Shown here piece by piece: positions 33,534-44,657 of a DNA stretch of 64,000 nt (the first letter of the stretch is position 1; the number at the start of each line of letters is the position of its first letter). Origin of the DNA: an uncultured Clostridia bacterium. GTDB lineage: Bacteria > Bacillota > Clostridia > Christensenellales > Borkfalkiaceae. The position numbers and the translations under genes are program-made. The notes beneath the pieces were generated by a model. The model was given only the letters and a program-made list of their open reading frames with translations. It had not been told where the DNA came from and ran no database searches. Location of the stretch: NCBI GenBank assembly GCA_944330115.1, contig CALVIN010000001.1, forward strand, positions 124,001 through 188,000. The letters are read 5' to 3'.

Positions 33534-34856
33534 ATGAACTACAAAACAGCACCCGCAGAAAAAAGCACAGTAAAAATTTCCATCACCTATTCCAAGGAGG
33601 AGTGGGAGGACGCCATAAATAAGGCCTATGCCCGCACGAGGGGCAAATACAGCGTGCCCGGCTTCAGAAAGGGCAAGGCGCCCAAGCCCGTGCTCGAAAA
33701 TTTCTACGGCAAGGGCGTGTTCTTTGACGAGGCTTTCAATATCCTCTTCTCCGATTCCTATCCCGGCATAATCGACAAGGAAAAGGAAAACTTCACCGTC
33801 GTGGGCGATCCCTCGCTCTCCGTCGACGATATCTCCGGCGATAACGGCGTAACGCTCACCGCGACCGTTCCCGTAAAGCCCGATGTTGAGATAGGCGCAT
33901 ATAAAGGTTTAAAAATAAGAAGTTATGAGTATAATGTTACCGACGGGGACGTTGAAAAGGAAGCAAAGAAGATCCTTTTGAGCAAGGCCGAGGACGCGGC
34001 TGTCACCGACCGTCCCTGCAAGGGCGGCGATACCGTTAAGATCGACTTCTCGGGCAGCGTAGACGGCGTAAAATTCCCCGGCGGCACGGCAGAGGACTAT
34101 GACCTCGAGCTCGGCAGCGGCGCATTTATCCCCGGCTTTGAAGAGCAGGTGGAGGGCATGAGCATCGGCGAGGAAAAGAACATCACCGTAAAGTTCCCCG
34201 ACGACTACCAGGCCGACGACTTAAAGGGCAAGGAGGCCGTGTTCGAGATCAAGCTCAAGGGCATCACCGAAAAGAAGTATCCCGAGCTCACCGATGAATT
34301 CGTAAAGGCAAACGCCGGCTGCGAAACGGTGGACGAGTATAAGAATAAGTGCCGCGAAAGGCTCGAGCGCCAGGCTGCATCCAAGAGCCTCAACGAAACG
34401 GAGAACAGCATCATAAAGGCTATCTGCGCGACCGCCAAGGCCGAGATCCCCGACGCCATGATAGAGCAGGAGATCGACAAGATGGTCCAGGATTTCACCT
34501 ACAGGCTCATGTATCAGGGCCTCAAGCTCGACGACTATTTGAAGTATATGGGCGCCACCATGGAGCAGTTCCGCGCGCAGTTCAAGGGCAGCGCGACCGA
34601 GCGCGTCATGTCTACGCTGGTCATCGATAAGATAGTCCGCACCGAGAACATCAAGGCCGAGCCTGAAGAGGTAGAGGCCAAGATAGCCGAGCAGGCTCAG
34701 TCGGTCGGCAAAACTGCCGAGGAGTATAAGAAGAACCTCGATCCCCGCCAGAGGGAGTATATCGAGAGCGACATCGTCGTAACTAAGCTCTTCGACTTCT
34801 TAAAGGCCAACAACGAGCTCTCCGCAGAGGCTCCCGAGGCAGGCGAGCAGAAGTAA
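33534..34856 (+). CDS. tig: Trigger factor, ribosome-associated chaperone
   Basis: The 440-residue protein holds the ribosome-docking signature GFRKGKAP at residues 43-50. An FKBP-type prolyl isomerase domain (about 150-245, with GDTVKIDFSGSVDG and LGSGAFIPGFEEQVEGMS) and a long helical C-terminal chaperone domain complete it. It binds near the peptide exit tunnel and shields nascent chains. The order tig-clpP-clpX-lon is conserved in many bacteria. An ATGGAGATA region supplies the ribosome binding site. The length and domain set are normal. Confidence 0.96.
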   Translation: MNYKTAPAEKSTVKISITYSKEEWEDAINKAYARTRGKYSVPGFRKGKAPKPVLENFYGKGVFFDEAFNILFSDSYPGIIDKEKENFTVVGDPSLSVDDISGDNGVTLTATVPVKPDVEIGAYKGLKIRSYEYNVTDGDVEKEAKKILLSKAEDAAVTDRPCKGGDTVKIDFSGSVDGVKFPGGTAEDYDLELGSGAFIPGFEEQVEGMSIGEEKNITVKFPDDYQADDLKGKEAVFEIKLKGITEKKYPELTDEFVKANAGCETVDEYKNKCRERLERQAASKSLNETENSIIKAICATAKAEIPDAMIEQEIDKMVQDFTYRLMYQGLKLDDYLKYMGATMEQFRAQFKGSATERVMSTLVIDKIVRTENIKAEPEEVEAKIAEQAQSVGKTAEEYKKNLDPRQREYIESDIVVTKLFDFLKANNELSAEAPEAGEQK

Positions 34857-34953
34857 GCCCGCCAAAGGCATAACGCTCATGCAGCGCCGCGCGGGCGCCC
34901 GGCAACAGCCCGAATGCCGCGCAAAATAAGTATACAAAAAGGAGTATACGCAC

Positions 34954-35553
34954 ATGAAAATAAATGAAAGGGGCGCGCTTGTGCCCTATATAGTGGAGCA
35001 GACTTCCCGCGGGGAGCGCTCGTATGATATATACAGCCGCCTTCTCGAAGACAGAATAGTTTTCTTGAGCGGCGAGATCGACGACGCCACCGCCAACACG
35101 GTAGTCGCCCAGCTCATCTACCTCGAGGCAAAGGATCCCTCAAAGGATATATCGCTCTATATCAACAGCCCCGGCGGCAGCGTTTCGGCGGGCCTCGCCA
35201 TTTACGACACTATGAACTACGTAAAGTGCGATGTATCCACCATCTGCATAGGCATGGCGGCCTCGATGGGAGCATTCCTGCTCTCGAGCGGCGCAAGGGG
35301 CAAGAGGTACGCTCTCCCCAACAGCGAAATAATGATCCATCAGCCTCTCGGCGGGGCGCAGGGTCAGGCGAGCGACATAAAGATAGCCGCCGAGCACATA
35401 CTCCGCACCAAGCGCAAGCTCAACGAAATACTTGCCGCCAACTGCGGCAGGCCGGTAGAGCAGCTCGAGCGCGACACCGACAGAGATAATTATCTCTCTG
35501 CAAACGAGGCCCTTGCATACGGCCTCATCGATAAAGTATTCACTAAGAGGTAA
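34954..35553 (+). CDS. clpP: ATP-dependent Clp protease proteolytic subunit
   Basis: This 199-residue serine protease forms tetradecameric rings and works with ClpX. The catalytic triad is visible: Ser104 in [11 protein letters not shown], His129 in [10 protein letters not shown], and Asp178 in [11 protein letters not shown]. The oligomer/handle region (about 130-160) is intact. AAAAAGGAGT lies upstream of the ATG, 98 nt after tig. A strong hairpin follows the stop, so clpX may need its own promoter or read-through. Confidence 0.97.
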   Translation: MKINERGALVPYIVEQTSRGERSYDIYSRLLEDRIVFLSGEIDDATANTVVAQLIYLEAKDPSKDISLYINSPGGSVSAGLAIYDTMNYVKCDVSTICIGMAASMGAFLLSSGARGKRYALPNSEIMIHQPLGGAQGQASDIKIAAEHILRTKRKLNEILAANCGRPVEQLERDTDRDNYLSANEALAYGLIDKVFTKR

Positions 35554-35570
35554 GGTTACGCACCTTTAAT

Positions 35571-35604
35571 TTGCGCGCGCCCGCCGCGCGGCGGGCGCGC
35601 GCAA
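35571..35604 (+). terminator. Terminator after clpP
   Basis: A 15-bp perfect GC-rich stem with a GCGC loop, starting 17 nt after the clpP stop, is followed by ATTTTATATTTT. The rest of the 214-nt clpP-clpX gap shows no further gene. Confidence 0.82.
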
Positions 35605-35767
35605 ATTTTATATTTTCCCTTACCGCAATATTTTGTACAGCCATACCGCCGCAAATAGTCATCTGCGGCAGGGCGCCGCACAGTTTTTTCATACATAACA
35701 GAGTGCGACAGTGCCGGCGCGGGCCGTACATATCGTCTGCGGAGATATCCGCGGGCGAGGAGGTATT

Positions 35768-37000
35768 ATGAAAGAAAAGAGATATTGTTCCTTTTGCGGC
35801 AAGCCCGAGGACCTCGTGCGCAAGCTGATAACGGGGCAGAACGGCGCCTGCATATGCGACGAATGCCTTGAGATCGGCTACGACATGATAAAGGAGGAGG
35901 GCGGCGGCGATAAGTTCACCCCCGTTCCCTTAAAAAAGCCGGCCGAAATAAAGGCCGAGCTCGATAAGTATATCGTCGGCCAGGACGAGGCAAAAAAAGT
36001 GCTCTCCGTCGCGGTATACAACCATTACAAGCGCATAAACAACGCTGCTTCCCCCACGCATAAGGACGACGATATAGAGATAGAAAAGAGCAACATTCTT
36101 CTTTTGGGCCCCACGGGCTGCGGCAAAACGCTGCTCGCCCGCACGCTCGCAAAGATACTCAACGTTCCCTTCGCCACCACAGACGCGACCACCCTCACCG
36201 AGGCGGGCTACGTCGGCGAGGACGTGGAGAACATACTTTTAAAACTCATTCAAAACGCAGATTATAATATAGAGCGCGCCCAGCGCGGCATCATCTACAT
36301 CGACGAGATAGATAAGATAGCGCGCAAGGGCGAAAACGTATCCATCACCCGCGACGTCTCGGGCGAGGGCGTGCAGCAGGCGCTTTTAAAAATAATAGAG
36401 AGCACCGTGGCAAACGTTCCCCCCCAGGGCGGCAGAAAGCACCCCCAACAGGAGTGCCTGAGGATAGACACTACCGATATCCTCTTCATCTGCGGCGGCG
36501 CATTCGTGGGGCTGGATAAGATAGTGCAGAAGCGCAAGGATACGACCTCCCTCGGCTTCGGCGGCCAGGTAAAGCTCTCCGATAACGAGGTATCGTACGA
36601 GATGCTCGCCGACGTAAAGCCCCAGGACCTAACAAAATACGGCCTCATACCCGAATTTGTGGGCAGGGTGCCCATAGTGGTAAGCCTGCATCCCCTCGAC
36701 GAGGACGCGCTCGTAAACATACTCACTCAGCCCAAAAACGCCATAATAAAGCAGTATCAGAAGCTCATCGCTCTCGACGGGGTAAAGCTCACCGTAGAGG
36801 ACGCCGCCGTGCGCGAGATAGCCAATACCGCCATAAGGTTAAAGACGGGCGCGAGGGGCCTGCGCACCATAATAGAGAGCTTTATGACTCCCGTAATGTA
36901 TAAGCTCCCCTCCGAGCCCAACGTGGAGGAAGTGATAGTCACCAAAGACTGCGTCACCGACCACGCCGAGCCGAGGATAGTATATAAAAAATCAGCATAA
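35768..37000 (+). CDS. clpX: Clp protease ATP-binding unfoldase ClpX
   Basis: This 410-residue AAA+ unfoldase feeds substrates to ClpP. The N-terminal zinc-binding domain has CSFCGK and CICDEC. Walker A is GPTGCGKT (114-121), Walker B is [11 protein letters not shown], and the pore and sensor regions follow ([29 protein letters not shown]). I chose ATG 35768 because GAGGAGG lies just upstream; an in-frame ATG 57 nt earlier would add an unrelated leader peptide. Confidence 0.97.
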   Translation: MKEKRYCSFCGKPEDLVRKLITGQNGACICDECLEIGYDMIKEEGGGDKFTPVPLKKPAEIKAELDKYIVGQDEAKKVLSVAVYNHYKRINNAASPTHKDDDIEIEKSNILLLGPTGCGKTLLARTLAKILNVPFATTDATTLTEAGYVGEDVENILLKLIQNADYNIERAQRGIIYIDEIDKIARKGENVSITRDVSGEGVQQALLKIIESTVANVPPQGGRKHPQQECLRIDTTDILFICGGAFVGLDKIVQKRKDTTSLGFGGQVKLSDNEVSYEMLADVKPQDLTKYGLIPEFVGRVPIVVSLHPLDEDALVNILTQPKNAIIKQYQKLIALDGVKLTVEDAAVREIANTAIRLKTGARGLRTIIESFMTPVMYKLPSEPNVEEVIVTKDCVTDHAEPRIVYKKSA

Positions 37001-37004
37001 AAAA

Positions 37005-37037
37005 AGCCCGCGCGCAAGTCATGCCGCGCCGCGGGCT
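37005..37037. terminator. Hairpin just after clpX
   Basis: An 8-bp stem AGCCCGCG/CGCGGGCT with a long GC-rich loop begins 5 nt after the clpX stop, followed by ACGGCAAAAATTT. Confidence 0.55.
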
Positions 37038-37073
37038 ACGGCAAAAATTTCAAGCGGCAATGCCGCCTTTAAA

Positions 37074-37101
37074 AGGGGAGCGTTGTGCTCCCCTGTTTTT
37101 T
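37074..37101 (+). terminator. Intrinsic terminator or attenuator directly before lon
   Basis: AGGGGAGC, a 5-nt loop, GCTCCCCT, then GT6. It ends 17 nt before the lon ATG, leaving room only for the AAAAGGGG ribosome binding site. A lon promoter must lie upstream of it, so this hairpin sits in the lon leader or ends clpX transcripts. Confidence 0.82.
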
Positions 37102-37118
37102 AACAAAAGGGGAACGCT

Positions 37119-39428
<2,310 letters not shown>

Positions 39429-39440
39429 GGAGTGTGCGCC

Positions 39441-40112
39441 ATGCTTAAAATAGGCGACGTCACATTTATAACGAGCGCGGCCTCAAAGTCGCAGTTCATC
39501 GCGTCGGAAAAGCCGATAATAGCTGTGTGCGGCAAGTCCAACGTCGGCAAGTCGAGCTTTATAAACATGCTCGCCAACCGCAAAAAGCTGGCAAGGGTGT
39601 CGAAGGACCCCGGCCGCACCCGCCTTGTAAACTACTTCGATTTCGGCGCGTTCATTCTCGCCGATCTGCCCGGCTACGGCTTTGCCAAGGTGTCAAAGGC
39701 GGAGAAGGCGCGCTGGGCGCGGCTCATGGAAGATTTCTTTGCCGACCGCAAAAACTGCGCACACGCCTTTTCGCTCGTCGATATCCGCCACGATCCCACC
39801 GCCGACGACGTGAACATGGTAAACTTTTTATACGCGGGGCTGATGCCCTTCACTGTGGTGGCCACCAAGGCCGATAAGCTCTCGCGCATGGCGGCAAACA
39901 ACAACGTAAAAAAGATAGCCGCCGTATTAAAGTGCGGCGCCGGCGACGTAATACTCACCTCCGCGCAGACGCGCCAAGGGCTCGAGCAGGTGCTCGGGCG
40001 CATAGAGGGAGTAATAGAGCTGCACTCCCGGCAGAATACGGCCGAGGACGCATCGGAAGAAATATGCGAAGATATATCTGAAGTTTCAGAGGGGAATACA
40101 GAGGGAGAATAA
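39441..40112 (+). CDS. engB: Ribosome biogenesis GTPase EngB/YsxC
   Basis: The 223-residue TrmE-Era-EngA-EngB-type GTPase has G1 GKSNVGKSSF, G2 with GRTRLVNYF, G3 DLPGYGFA and G4 TKADKLS. It is needed for late 50S assembly. ATG 39441 is chosen because AAGGAG at the lon stop lies 8 nt upstream; a GTG at 39432 is too close. The last ~25 residues are acidic (DASEEICEDISEVSEGNTEGE) and extend beyond most family members. The stop overlaps the next start by one base. Confidence 0.95.
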   Translation: MLKIGDVTFITSAASKSQFIASEKPIIAVCGKSNVGKSSFINMLANRKKLARVSKDPGRTRLVNYFDFGAFILADLPGYGFAKVSKAEKARWARLMEDFFADRKNCAHAFSLVDIRHDPTADDVNMVNFLYAGLMPFTVVATKADKLSRMAANNNVKKIAAVLKCGAGDVILTSAQTRQGLEQVLGRIEGVIELHSRQNTAEDASEEICEDISEVSEGNTEGE

Positions 40113-40858
40113 TGGAAGGGTTCGCAAAGTTTATGGCTTCGCCCGCGGGCATAGCCATATTTGCCGTAGTCGCTTTTGCGGTGCTTGTGCTCATTCTGGC
40201 GCTCAACTACCGCTTTTTTGCCAAGGCGCTGTTAGATTTTCTGTTCGGCGTCATATTTGTTATAGTACTCTCGCCGCTCTTTGCGGTGTGCGCAGTCATA
40301 GTAAAGAGGCGCGCGGGCAGGGTGCTTGACGAGGAGTGGGTAGTGGGCAAGGGCGGCAAGCCCGTAAAGGTGCATGTCTTTGCCCCCTTCGAGCGCGAAG
40401 GTAGGCCGGGTTACATAAGCCGCAGCGCGCTCATGTATCTGCCGCTCCTGTTCGGCGTGCTCTGCGGCAGGCTGTCCATCGTCGGCCCCGTGCCTCTGTC
40501 GCTTGCCGACGGCACCCTCCTTTCCGAGGAGTTCGAGCCTCGCTTTGCCGTGCGCCCGGGCATAATTTCCCCCGCCGCCAACGCGTATGCCGTGCGCCCC
40601 TCGTACGAGGAGATGTTTGCCGCAGACTGCGAGTATGAAAAGAGGCGTTCGCTGTTCTTCGATATACGCGCGTTCGTAGCGGTGGCGCTGCGCACCGTCC
40701 GCGGTGAAAAGGGCAAGTTTTTAGAGCTGGGCAGGGGAGGCTATGGTGCCGAACTGCTTGCTGACGGCAAAATTACCGGGCAGCAGCTCGCCGATGCAAA
40801 GAGTTTGGGCGAACAGTCGCTCGGCGACTTCATGCGTTCTTCCAATCGCGTGGGTTGA
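40112..40858 (+). CDS. Bacterial sugar transferase (undecaprenyl-phosphate sugar phosphotransferase family)
   Basis: The 248-residue protein has two N-terminal membrane helices (about 12-32 and 40-62). The cytoplasmic part has CGRLSIVGPVPLSLADG near residue 125, matching the G-x-(M/L)-S-x-V-G-P-x-P block. RFAVRPGIISPAA and a late SLFFDIRAFVAVALRTV resemble the D-I-x-I-x-x-x-T end. Family members load a sugar-1-phosphate onto undecaprenyl phosphate to start polysaccharide or glycan synthesis. Several motif positions are altered (VGPVP instead of VGPRP), so substrate and activity are uncertain. Its overlap with engB makes it the last gene of that operon. Confidence 0.75.
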   Translation: MEGFAKFMASPAGIAIFAVVAFAVLVLILALNYRFFAKALLDFLFGVIFVIVLSPLFAVCAVIVKRRAGRVLDEEWVVGKGGKPVKVHVFAPFEREGRPGYISRSALMYLPLLFGVLCGRLSIVGPVPLSLADGTLLSEEFEPRFAVRPGIISPAANAYAVRPSYEEMFAADCEYEKRRSLFFDIRAFVAVALRTVRGEKGKFLELGRGGYGAELLADGKITGQQLADAKSLGEQSLGDFMRSSNRVG

Positions 40859-40895
40859 ACGTGCATCATATAAAAAGGTTATAAAAATATAAATT

Positions 40896-40932
40896 GCGCG
40901 GCAGCGCGGAAAAAATTTCCGCGCTGCCGCGC
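40896..40932. terminator. Bidirectional hairpin between convergent genes
   Basis: A 17-bp perfect stem GCGCGGCAGCGCGGAAA with a 3-nt A loop and its complement lies between the sugar transferase and CDF genes. T-rich sequence follows on the minus strand. Confidence 0.75.
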
Positions 40933-40988
40933 TTCTCATATTATATGCCTGCTATATGTCGCCGCGCCGTTTAAAGCTGCGGCCAAAT

Positions 40989-42152
40989 TCAGCTCTCGAT
41001 AAAGGGGTGCTCTATGTGCACAACTGCGTTAAATCCGCTCTTTTCGGCTATCTGTTCCTTAATTTTTTTGTTTATCTCGCCGTCGGACAGCTCCATTCCG
41101 TAGGGGAATATCGCGTCGAAGTACACGTTGCGTATCTTATCCCAGTTGGCTATGCGCAGGTCGTGCACGGTGGCGTCGGGGTGTATGGCCTTTACAACGC
41201 CCTCCACAAGTTCGCGCATCTCCTCGGTGTCGCCGTCCACAACTATGGGGTCCATATGTATCACGGCCTCTATGCCGAACTTCTCGCGTATCTCGCGCTC
41301 GATGTGGTCTATAAGTTCGTGCGTGCTCATAAGGTCGCCGTCGGCGGGCACCTCGGCGTGAAAGCTCACTATCGCGCGCCCGGGGCCGTAGTCGTGGTAA
41401 ATAAGGTCGTGTATGCCGAGTATATTCTCGTGCTCGAGCGCAAGCTTATCTATCGCGTCGGCCAGCTCCTTGCTCATCGGCCTGCCCAAAAGGGGCGCCT
41501 GCGTCGCCTTTACCGCGCCCCAGCCCGACTTGAATATGAATATCGCCACTATCACGCCCGCAATGCCGTCTATCGGCCAGTCGGTATACTGCCCCGCTAT
41601 CAGCGAAATGAGTACCACGCCCGTTGCTATCACGTCGGAGAGCGAGTCGGTGGCGGTGGCGGCTATCGATGCCGAGTTTATGCGCTTTGCTATCTTTCTG
41701 TTGAAGTAGAACATCCAGAACTTTACGAGTATGGCGGCAATCAGCACGCCCATCGCCGCATACGAAAATTCGGCGGGCTCGGGCGTGATTATCTTCTCTA
41801 TCGAGCTCCACGCCAGCTCAAAACCCATAAATATTATCAGCACCGAAACTATCAGTCCGGCCACATACTCTATCCTGCCGTGGCCGAAGGGGTGCTCCTT
41901 GTCGGGCTTCTGCCCCGCAAGTTTAAAGCCGGCGAGCGTTATCACCGAGGAGGCGGCGTCGGAAAAGTTGTTTATCGCGTCGGCGATTATGGCCACCGAC
42001 CCCGCTATTATTCCCACGGTAAGTTTGCCCGCAACGAGCAGTATGTTAAGTATTATTCCCGTTATGCCCGAAAGCAGTCCGCACCGCGTGCGCACCTTTA
42101 CGTCGTCGGCGCCGCCTTTGGGCACAAACAGCCTTAAAAGCAGTTCGCTCAT
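40989..42152 (-). CDS. Cation diffusion facilitator family transporter
   Basis: The 387-residue CDF antiporter has six membrane helices in the first 220 residues. AIIADAINNFSDAASSVITL carries the HD/ND-type metal site (here N-x-x-D: NNFSD), and KEHPFGHGRIEYVAGLIVS is the conserved histidine loop. ATDSLSDVIATGVVLI holds the second D-x-x-x-D pair. A long cytoplasmic C-terminal domain (about 225-387) contains an extra dimerisation/metal region with HDLIYHDYGPGRAIVSFH. Asn in the first site is common in Mn2+/Fe2+ exporters, so that substrate is possible. ATG 42152 follows a GAGGG region. It is divergent from lspA. Confidence 0.9.
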   Translation of the reverse strand: MSELLLRLFVPKGGADDVKVRTRCGLLSGITGIILNILLVAGKLTVGIIAGSVAIIADAINNFSDAASSVITLAGFKLAGQKPDKEHPFGHGRIEYVAGLIVSVLIIFMGFELAWSSIEKIITPEPAEFSYAAMGVLIAAILVKFWMFYFNRKIAKRINSASIAATATDSLSDVIATGVVLISLIAGQYTDWPIDGIAGVIVAIFIFKSGWGAVKATQAPLLGRPMSKELADAIDKLALEHENILGIHDLIYHDYGPGRAIVSFHAEVPADGDLMSTHELIDHIEREIREKFGIEAVIHMDPIVVDGDTEEMRELVEGVVKAIHPDATVHDLRIANWDKIRNVYFDAIFPYGMELSDGEINKKIKEQIAEKSGFNAVVHIEHPFIES

Positions 42153-42293
42153 ATCTCTCACCCTCGTAAATTTCAGTTTTTCGTAATTTATATATTATGT
42201 ATGTCCGTATATTTTATCACGGGCACAAAAAAATGTAAAGCGCGCCCCGCGCCATTTTTATTATCTCAACTCAAAAATTTTGCGTCAAAACGG

Positions 42294-42322
42294 TTAAGTT
42301 TTTTTTGCCGCTATGTTATAAT
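42294..42322 (+). promoter_or_regulatory. Promoter of lspA
   Basis: TTAAGT, 17 nt, then TATAAT with a TG extension, about 98 nt upstream of the lspA ATG. No Shine-Dalgarno is evident in the leader, which contains CGGCCTCGGCCG-type short self-complementary sequence. Confidence 0.7.
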
Positions 42323-42419
42323 GATTTCGTAACTGCGCAGCATGCGGTCTCATTCTGCGGCCTCGGCCGATCTGTTCCCCGTGCCGCTGCGCCATTCTTC
42401 GTTACGCTTGTTGTAAATT

Positions 42420-43238
42420 ATGAAAGTAAAAGAATTTTTTGTTAAACTCGGCAGGCGCATAAAGTCGTGCTTCGGCGTAAAGAGCGCCATATTTTTGCTC
42501 GTCTGCCTGCTCCTTTTGGCCGCCGACCTTCTCACCAAGCACTTTGCCGAGTCTGACGGCTGGAGCTTCACCGTCATCCCCGGCTTTATAAGGGTGGTGC
42601 ATGTGCAGTATAACGACGGCGCCGCGCTCGAATCGTTCAGCGGGGCGGTGCCCTTTCTCATAACGCTCACCTGCATAGCCATACCGGTGTTCATTGCCGT
42701 GGTGCTGCTCCTGCCCGAGCGCTTTCCTTTGCTCAAATTCTGCATGTATATGGTAATTGCGGGCGCTGTGGGCAACCTTGTCGACAGAATTGCCTTCGGC
42801 CATGTGCGCGACTTTATTGCCATGGACTTCGGCTTTATCAGCTTCGTATGCAACTTTGCCGATATCTGGCTGGTTGTAGGCGTGATAATAATGATAATCG
42901 ACCTGCTGTTCCTCAACGAGTGGGCGGCATTCCCCCTCACAAAAAAGGCGCGCGCCGCCCAGGCCGAACGTAAGCGCAAAGAGGAGCTCGAAAAGCGCCA
43001 AAAGGAGGAGGAGCTCGACATGCTCGCCCCCTATGTGCCCGGATCTGAAACCGATAAAAACAGCGACGGGGACGCCGAAGATAGCGCCGATACAACGGAG
43101 GAGGCGAATAAGGCCGACGATATAAAAGAGTCCGCACCCTCCGAAAGTGAGCCCGCATCTTCAAAAACCGATAAGCCGGAAGATAATAACGAGCCAAAAG
43201 ACAGACCCGAAGATAAAAAAGAGGGCGGCGATGAGTGA
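42420..43238 (+). CDS. lspA: Lipoprotein signal peptidase with acidic C-terminal extension
   Basis: This membrane aspartyl protease cleaves lipoprotein signal peptides before the lipidated Cys. It has four membrane helices in residues 22-168. Catalytic Asp131 lies in GNLVDRIAFGHVRDF and Asp148 in CNFADIWLV, and VVHVQYNDGAAL is the conserved N-terminal block. The enzyme core ends near residue 175. The remaining ~95 residues are first basic/coiled (KARAAQAERKRKEELEKRQK), then strongly acidic, and are absent from standard LspA (~160 residues). The last 8 nt overlap rluD. Several lipoproteins in this window would be its substrates. Confidence 0.93.
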   Translation: MKVKEFFVKLGRRIKSCFGVKSAIFLLVCLLLLAADLLTKHFAESDGWSFTVIPGFIRVVHVQYNDGAALESFSGAVPFLITLTCIAIPVFIAVVLLLPERFPLLKFCMYMVIAGAVGNLVDRIAFGHVRDFIAMDFGFISFVCNFADIWLVVGVIIMIIDLLFLNEWAAFPLTKKARAAQAERKRKEELEKRQKEEELDMLAPYVPGSETDKNSDGDAEDSADTTEEANKADDIKESAPSESEPASSKTDKPEDNNEPKDRPEDKKEGGDE

Positions 43239-44151
43239 GGGCGAGTCGTTCACATTCACGGCAGATGCCGCCTATCCGCGTGCAGACAGCTATTTGAATA
43301 GTACTATGCCACACATAACACGCTCCGCATTGAAAAAAATATTCGAAGGCGGCGGCGTTGTCATTAACGGAAAGTCGGCAAAGGCCTCTCAGCGCGTAAA
43401 GGAGGGCGACGAGGTAAAAATAACAGTGCCCCCCGCCGAGGAGTATTCCGTCCGCCCCGAGGCGATACCGCTCGACATCGTCTATCAGGACGGCGACATA
43501 GCCGTCATAAACAAGCCGCATGGCATGACTGTGCACATGGGCAACGGCAATAAAGACGGCACTCTCGTAAACGCCCTTTTATACAATCTCGATAATCTGA
43601 GCGGCATAAACGGCGTCATCAGGCCGGGCATAGTGCATCGCATAGACAAGGATACTTCCGGCCTCCTCGTAGTCGCCAAAAACGACCGTGCCCATCTGTC
43701 GCTTTCAGAGCAGATAGCCGAAAAGACTTGCAAGCGCCAATACGTCGCCCTGCTGGAGGGAAACCTCAAGGAGGACGGCGGCACGGTGACGACATATATC
43801 GGCCGCGACCCCAAGGACAGGCTCAAAATGGCGGTGGTGCCCGAGGGGCACGGCAAGCTCGCCATAACGGAGTTTGAAGTTTTGGAGCGGTTCGAGGGCT
43901 ACACGCTCTGCCGTTTCAATTTAAAGACGGGGCGCACCCATCAGATAAGGGTGCACGCAAAATATCTCGGCCACCCCGTGGTGGGCGATCGGGTATACGG
44001 CATAAAAAAGCAGAAGTTTGCCCTTTCCGGGCAGCTGCTGCACGCCGAGCGGCTGGAACTTACTCACCCCGTCACGGGCGAGCGCATGGTATTCACCGCG
44101 CCCCTGCCCGACTACTTTGTAAACGTACTCAAAAAGTTGAAAAAAATATGA
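43231..44151 (+). CDS. RluD-family 23S rRNA/tRNA pseudouridine synthase
   Basis: The 306-residue protein has an N-terminal S4 RNA-binding domain (about 12-75, RSALKKIFEGGGVVINGK). The catalytic domain contains GIVHRIDKDTSGLLVVAKND near residue 132, with the catalytic Asp in HRIDKDTSG, then FNLKTGRTHQIRVHAKYLGHPVVGD. Clostridia usually have several such paralogues, so rluD, rluC or yjbO roles cannot be separated here. I chose ATG 43231, overlapping the lspA stop; a longer in-frame ATG would reach deep into lspA. Confidence 0.9.
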   Translation: MSEGESFTFTADAAYPRADSYLNSTMPHITRSALKKIFEGGGVVINGKSAKASQRVKEGDEVKITVPPAEEYSVRPEAIPLDIVYQDGDIAVINKPHGMTVHMGNGNKDGTLVNALLYNLDNLSGINGVIRPGIVHRIDKDTSGLLVVAKNDRAHLSLSEQIAEKTCKRQYVALLEGNLKEDGGTVTTYIGRDPKDRLKMAVVPEGHGKLAITEFEVLERFEGYTLCRFNLKTGRTHQIRVHAKYLGHPVVGDRVYGIKKQKFALSGQLLHAERLELTHPVTGERMVFTAPLPDYFVNVLKKLKKI

Positions 44152-44159
44152 CCTGCCCG

Positions 44160-44188
44160 TTGAAATTTCCGCTGCGCGGTGGTATAAT
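44160..44188 (+). promoter_or_regulatory. Promoter of the small membrane protein gene
   Basis: TTGAAA, 17 nt, then TATAAT with a TGG extension. A strong AGGAGGT ribosome binding site precedes ATG 44222. Confidence 0.82.
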
Positions 44189-44221
44189 GTGAACTGTGGA
44201 AAATGCTCAGGAGGTAATTCT

Positions 44222-44548
44222 ATGGCAGACAACAGCAAAAACAGCAAAAAGACCACAAAGCGCCGCACTACCCACAGGGAGAGTGTCGATATCGTAAAGG
44301 TATGCGCATTTTGGGGCATCTTTCTGGCGGCGGCACTATTTATCGCGAGCGGCATACTCAACTTAATAAACGTCAGCTTCACCATCATAAGCATACTCGA
44401 CCTCATCGCAAAGCTCGCCCTCTTGGTGGCGGTGGCCTTCCCCGCATACAGCTATGTGCGCGGCAAGGGCAAAGTGTGGAAGATAATCTATTGGGTGGCG
44501 ATGATAATCTACATATTGGGCTGCGTATTCAGCGTCATTCGCCTTTAA
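44222..44548 (+). CDS. Small membrane protein of unknown function
   Basis: The 108-residue protein has a basic, Lys/Thr-rich N-terminal 22 residues and three predicted membrane helices (about 27-45, 52-75 and 84-106). No motif is recognised. It has its own near-consensus promoter, a strong ribosome binding site and a terminator, so it is a well-defined single-gene unit and probably well expressed. Confidence 0.75.
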   Translation: MADNSKNSKKTTKRRTTHRESVDIVKVCAFWGIFLAAALFIASGILNLINVSFTIISILDLIAKLALLVAVAFPAYSYVRGKGKVWKIIYWVAMIIYILGCVFSVIRL

Positions 44549-44558
44549 AAATAACTAT

Positions 44559-44595
44559 AAAACGGCTTGCTTCAAAGGCAGGCCGTTTTTTCTTT
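44559..44595 (+). terminator. Intrinsic terminator after the small membrane protein gene
   Basis: AAAACGGCTTGC pairs, with G-U wobbles, to GGCAGGCCGTTTT and is followed by a run of T. It is a clear factor-independent terminator. Confidence 0.85.
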
Positions 44596-44657
44596 ACAAA
44601 ACGGGCGCAATTAACTATAATATATCTGTATACAAAAATTTTTACGGCAGGTAACAA

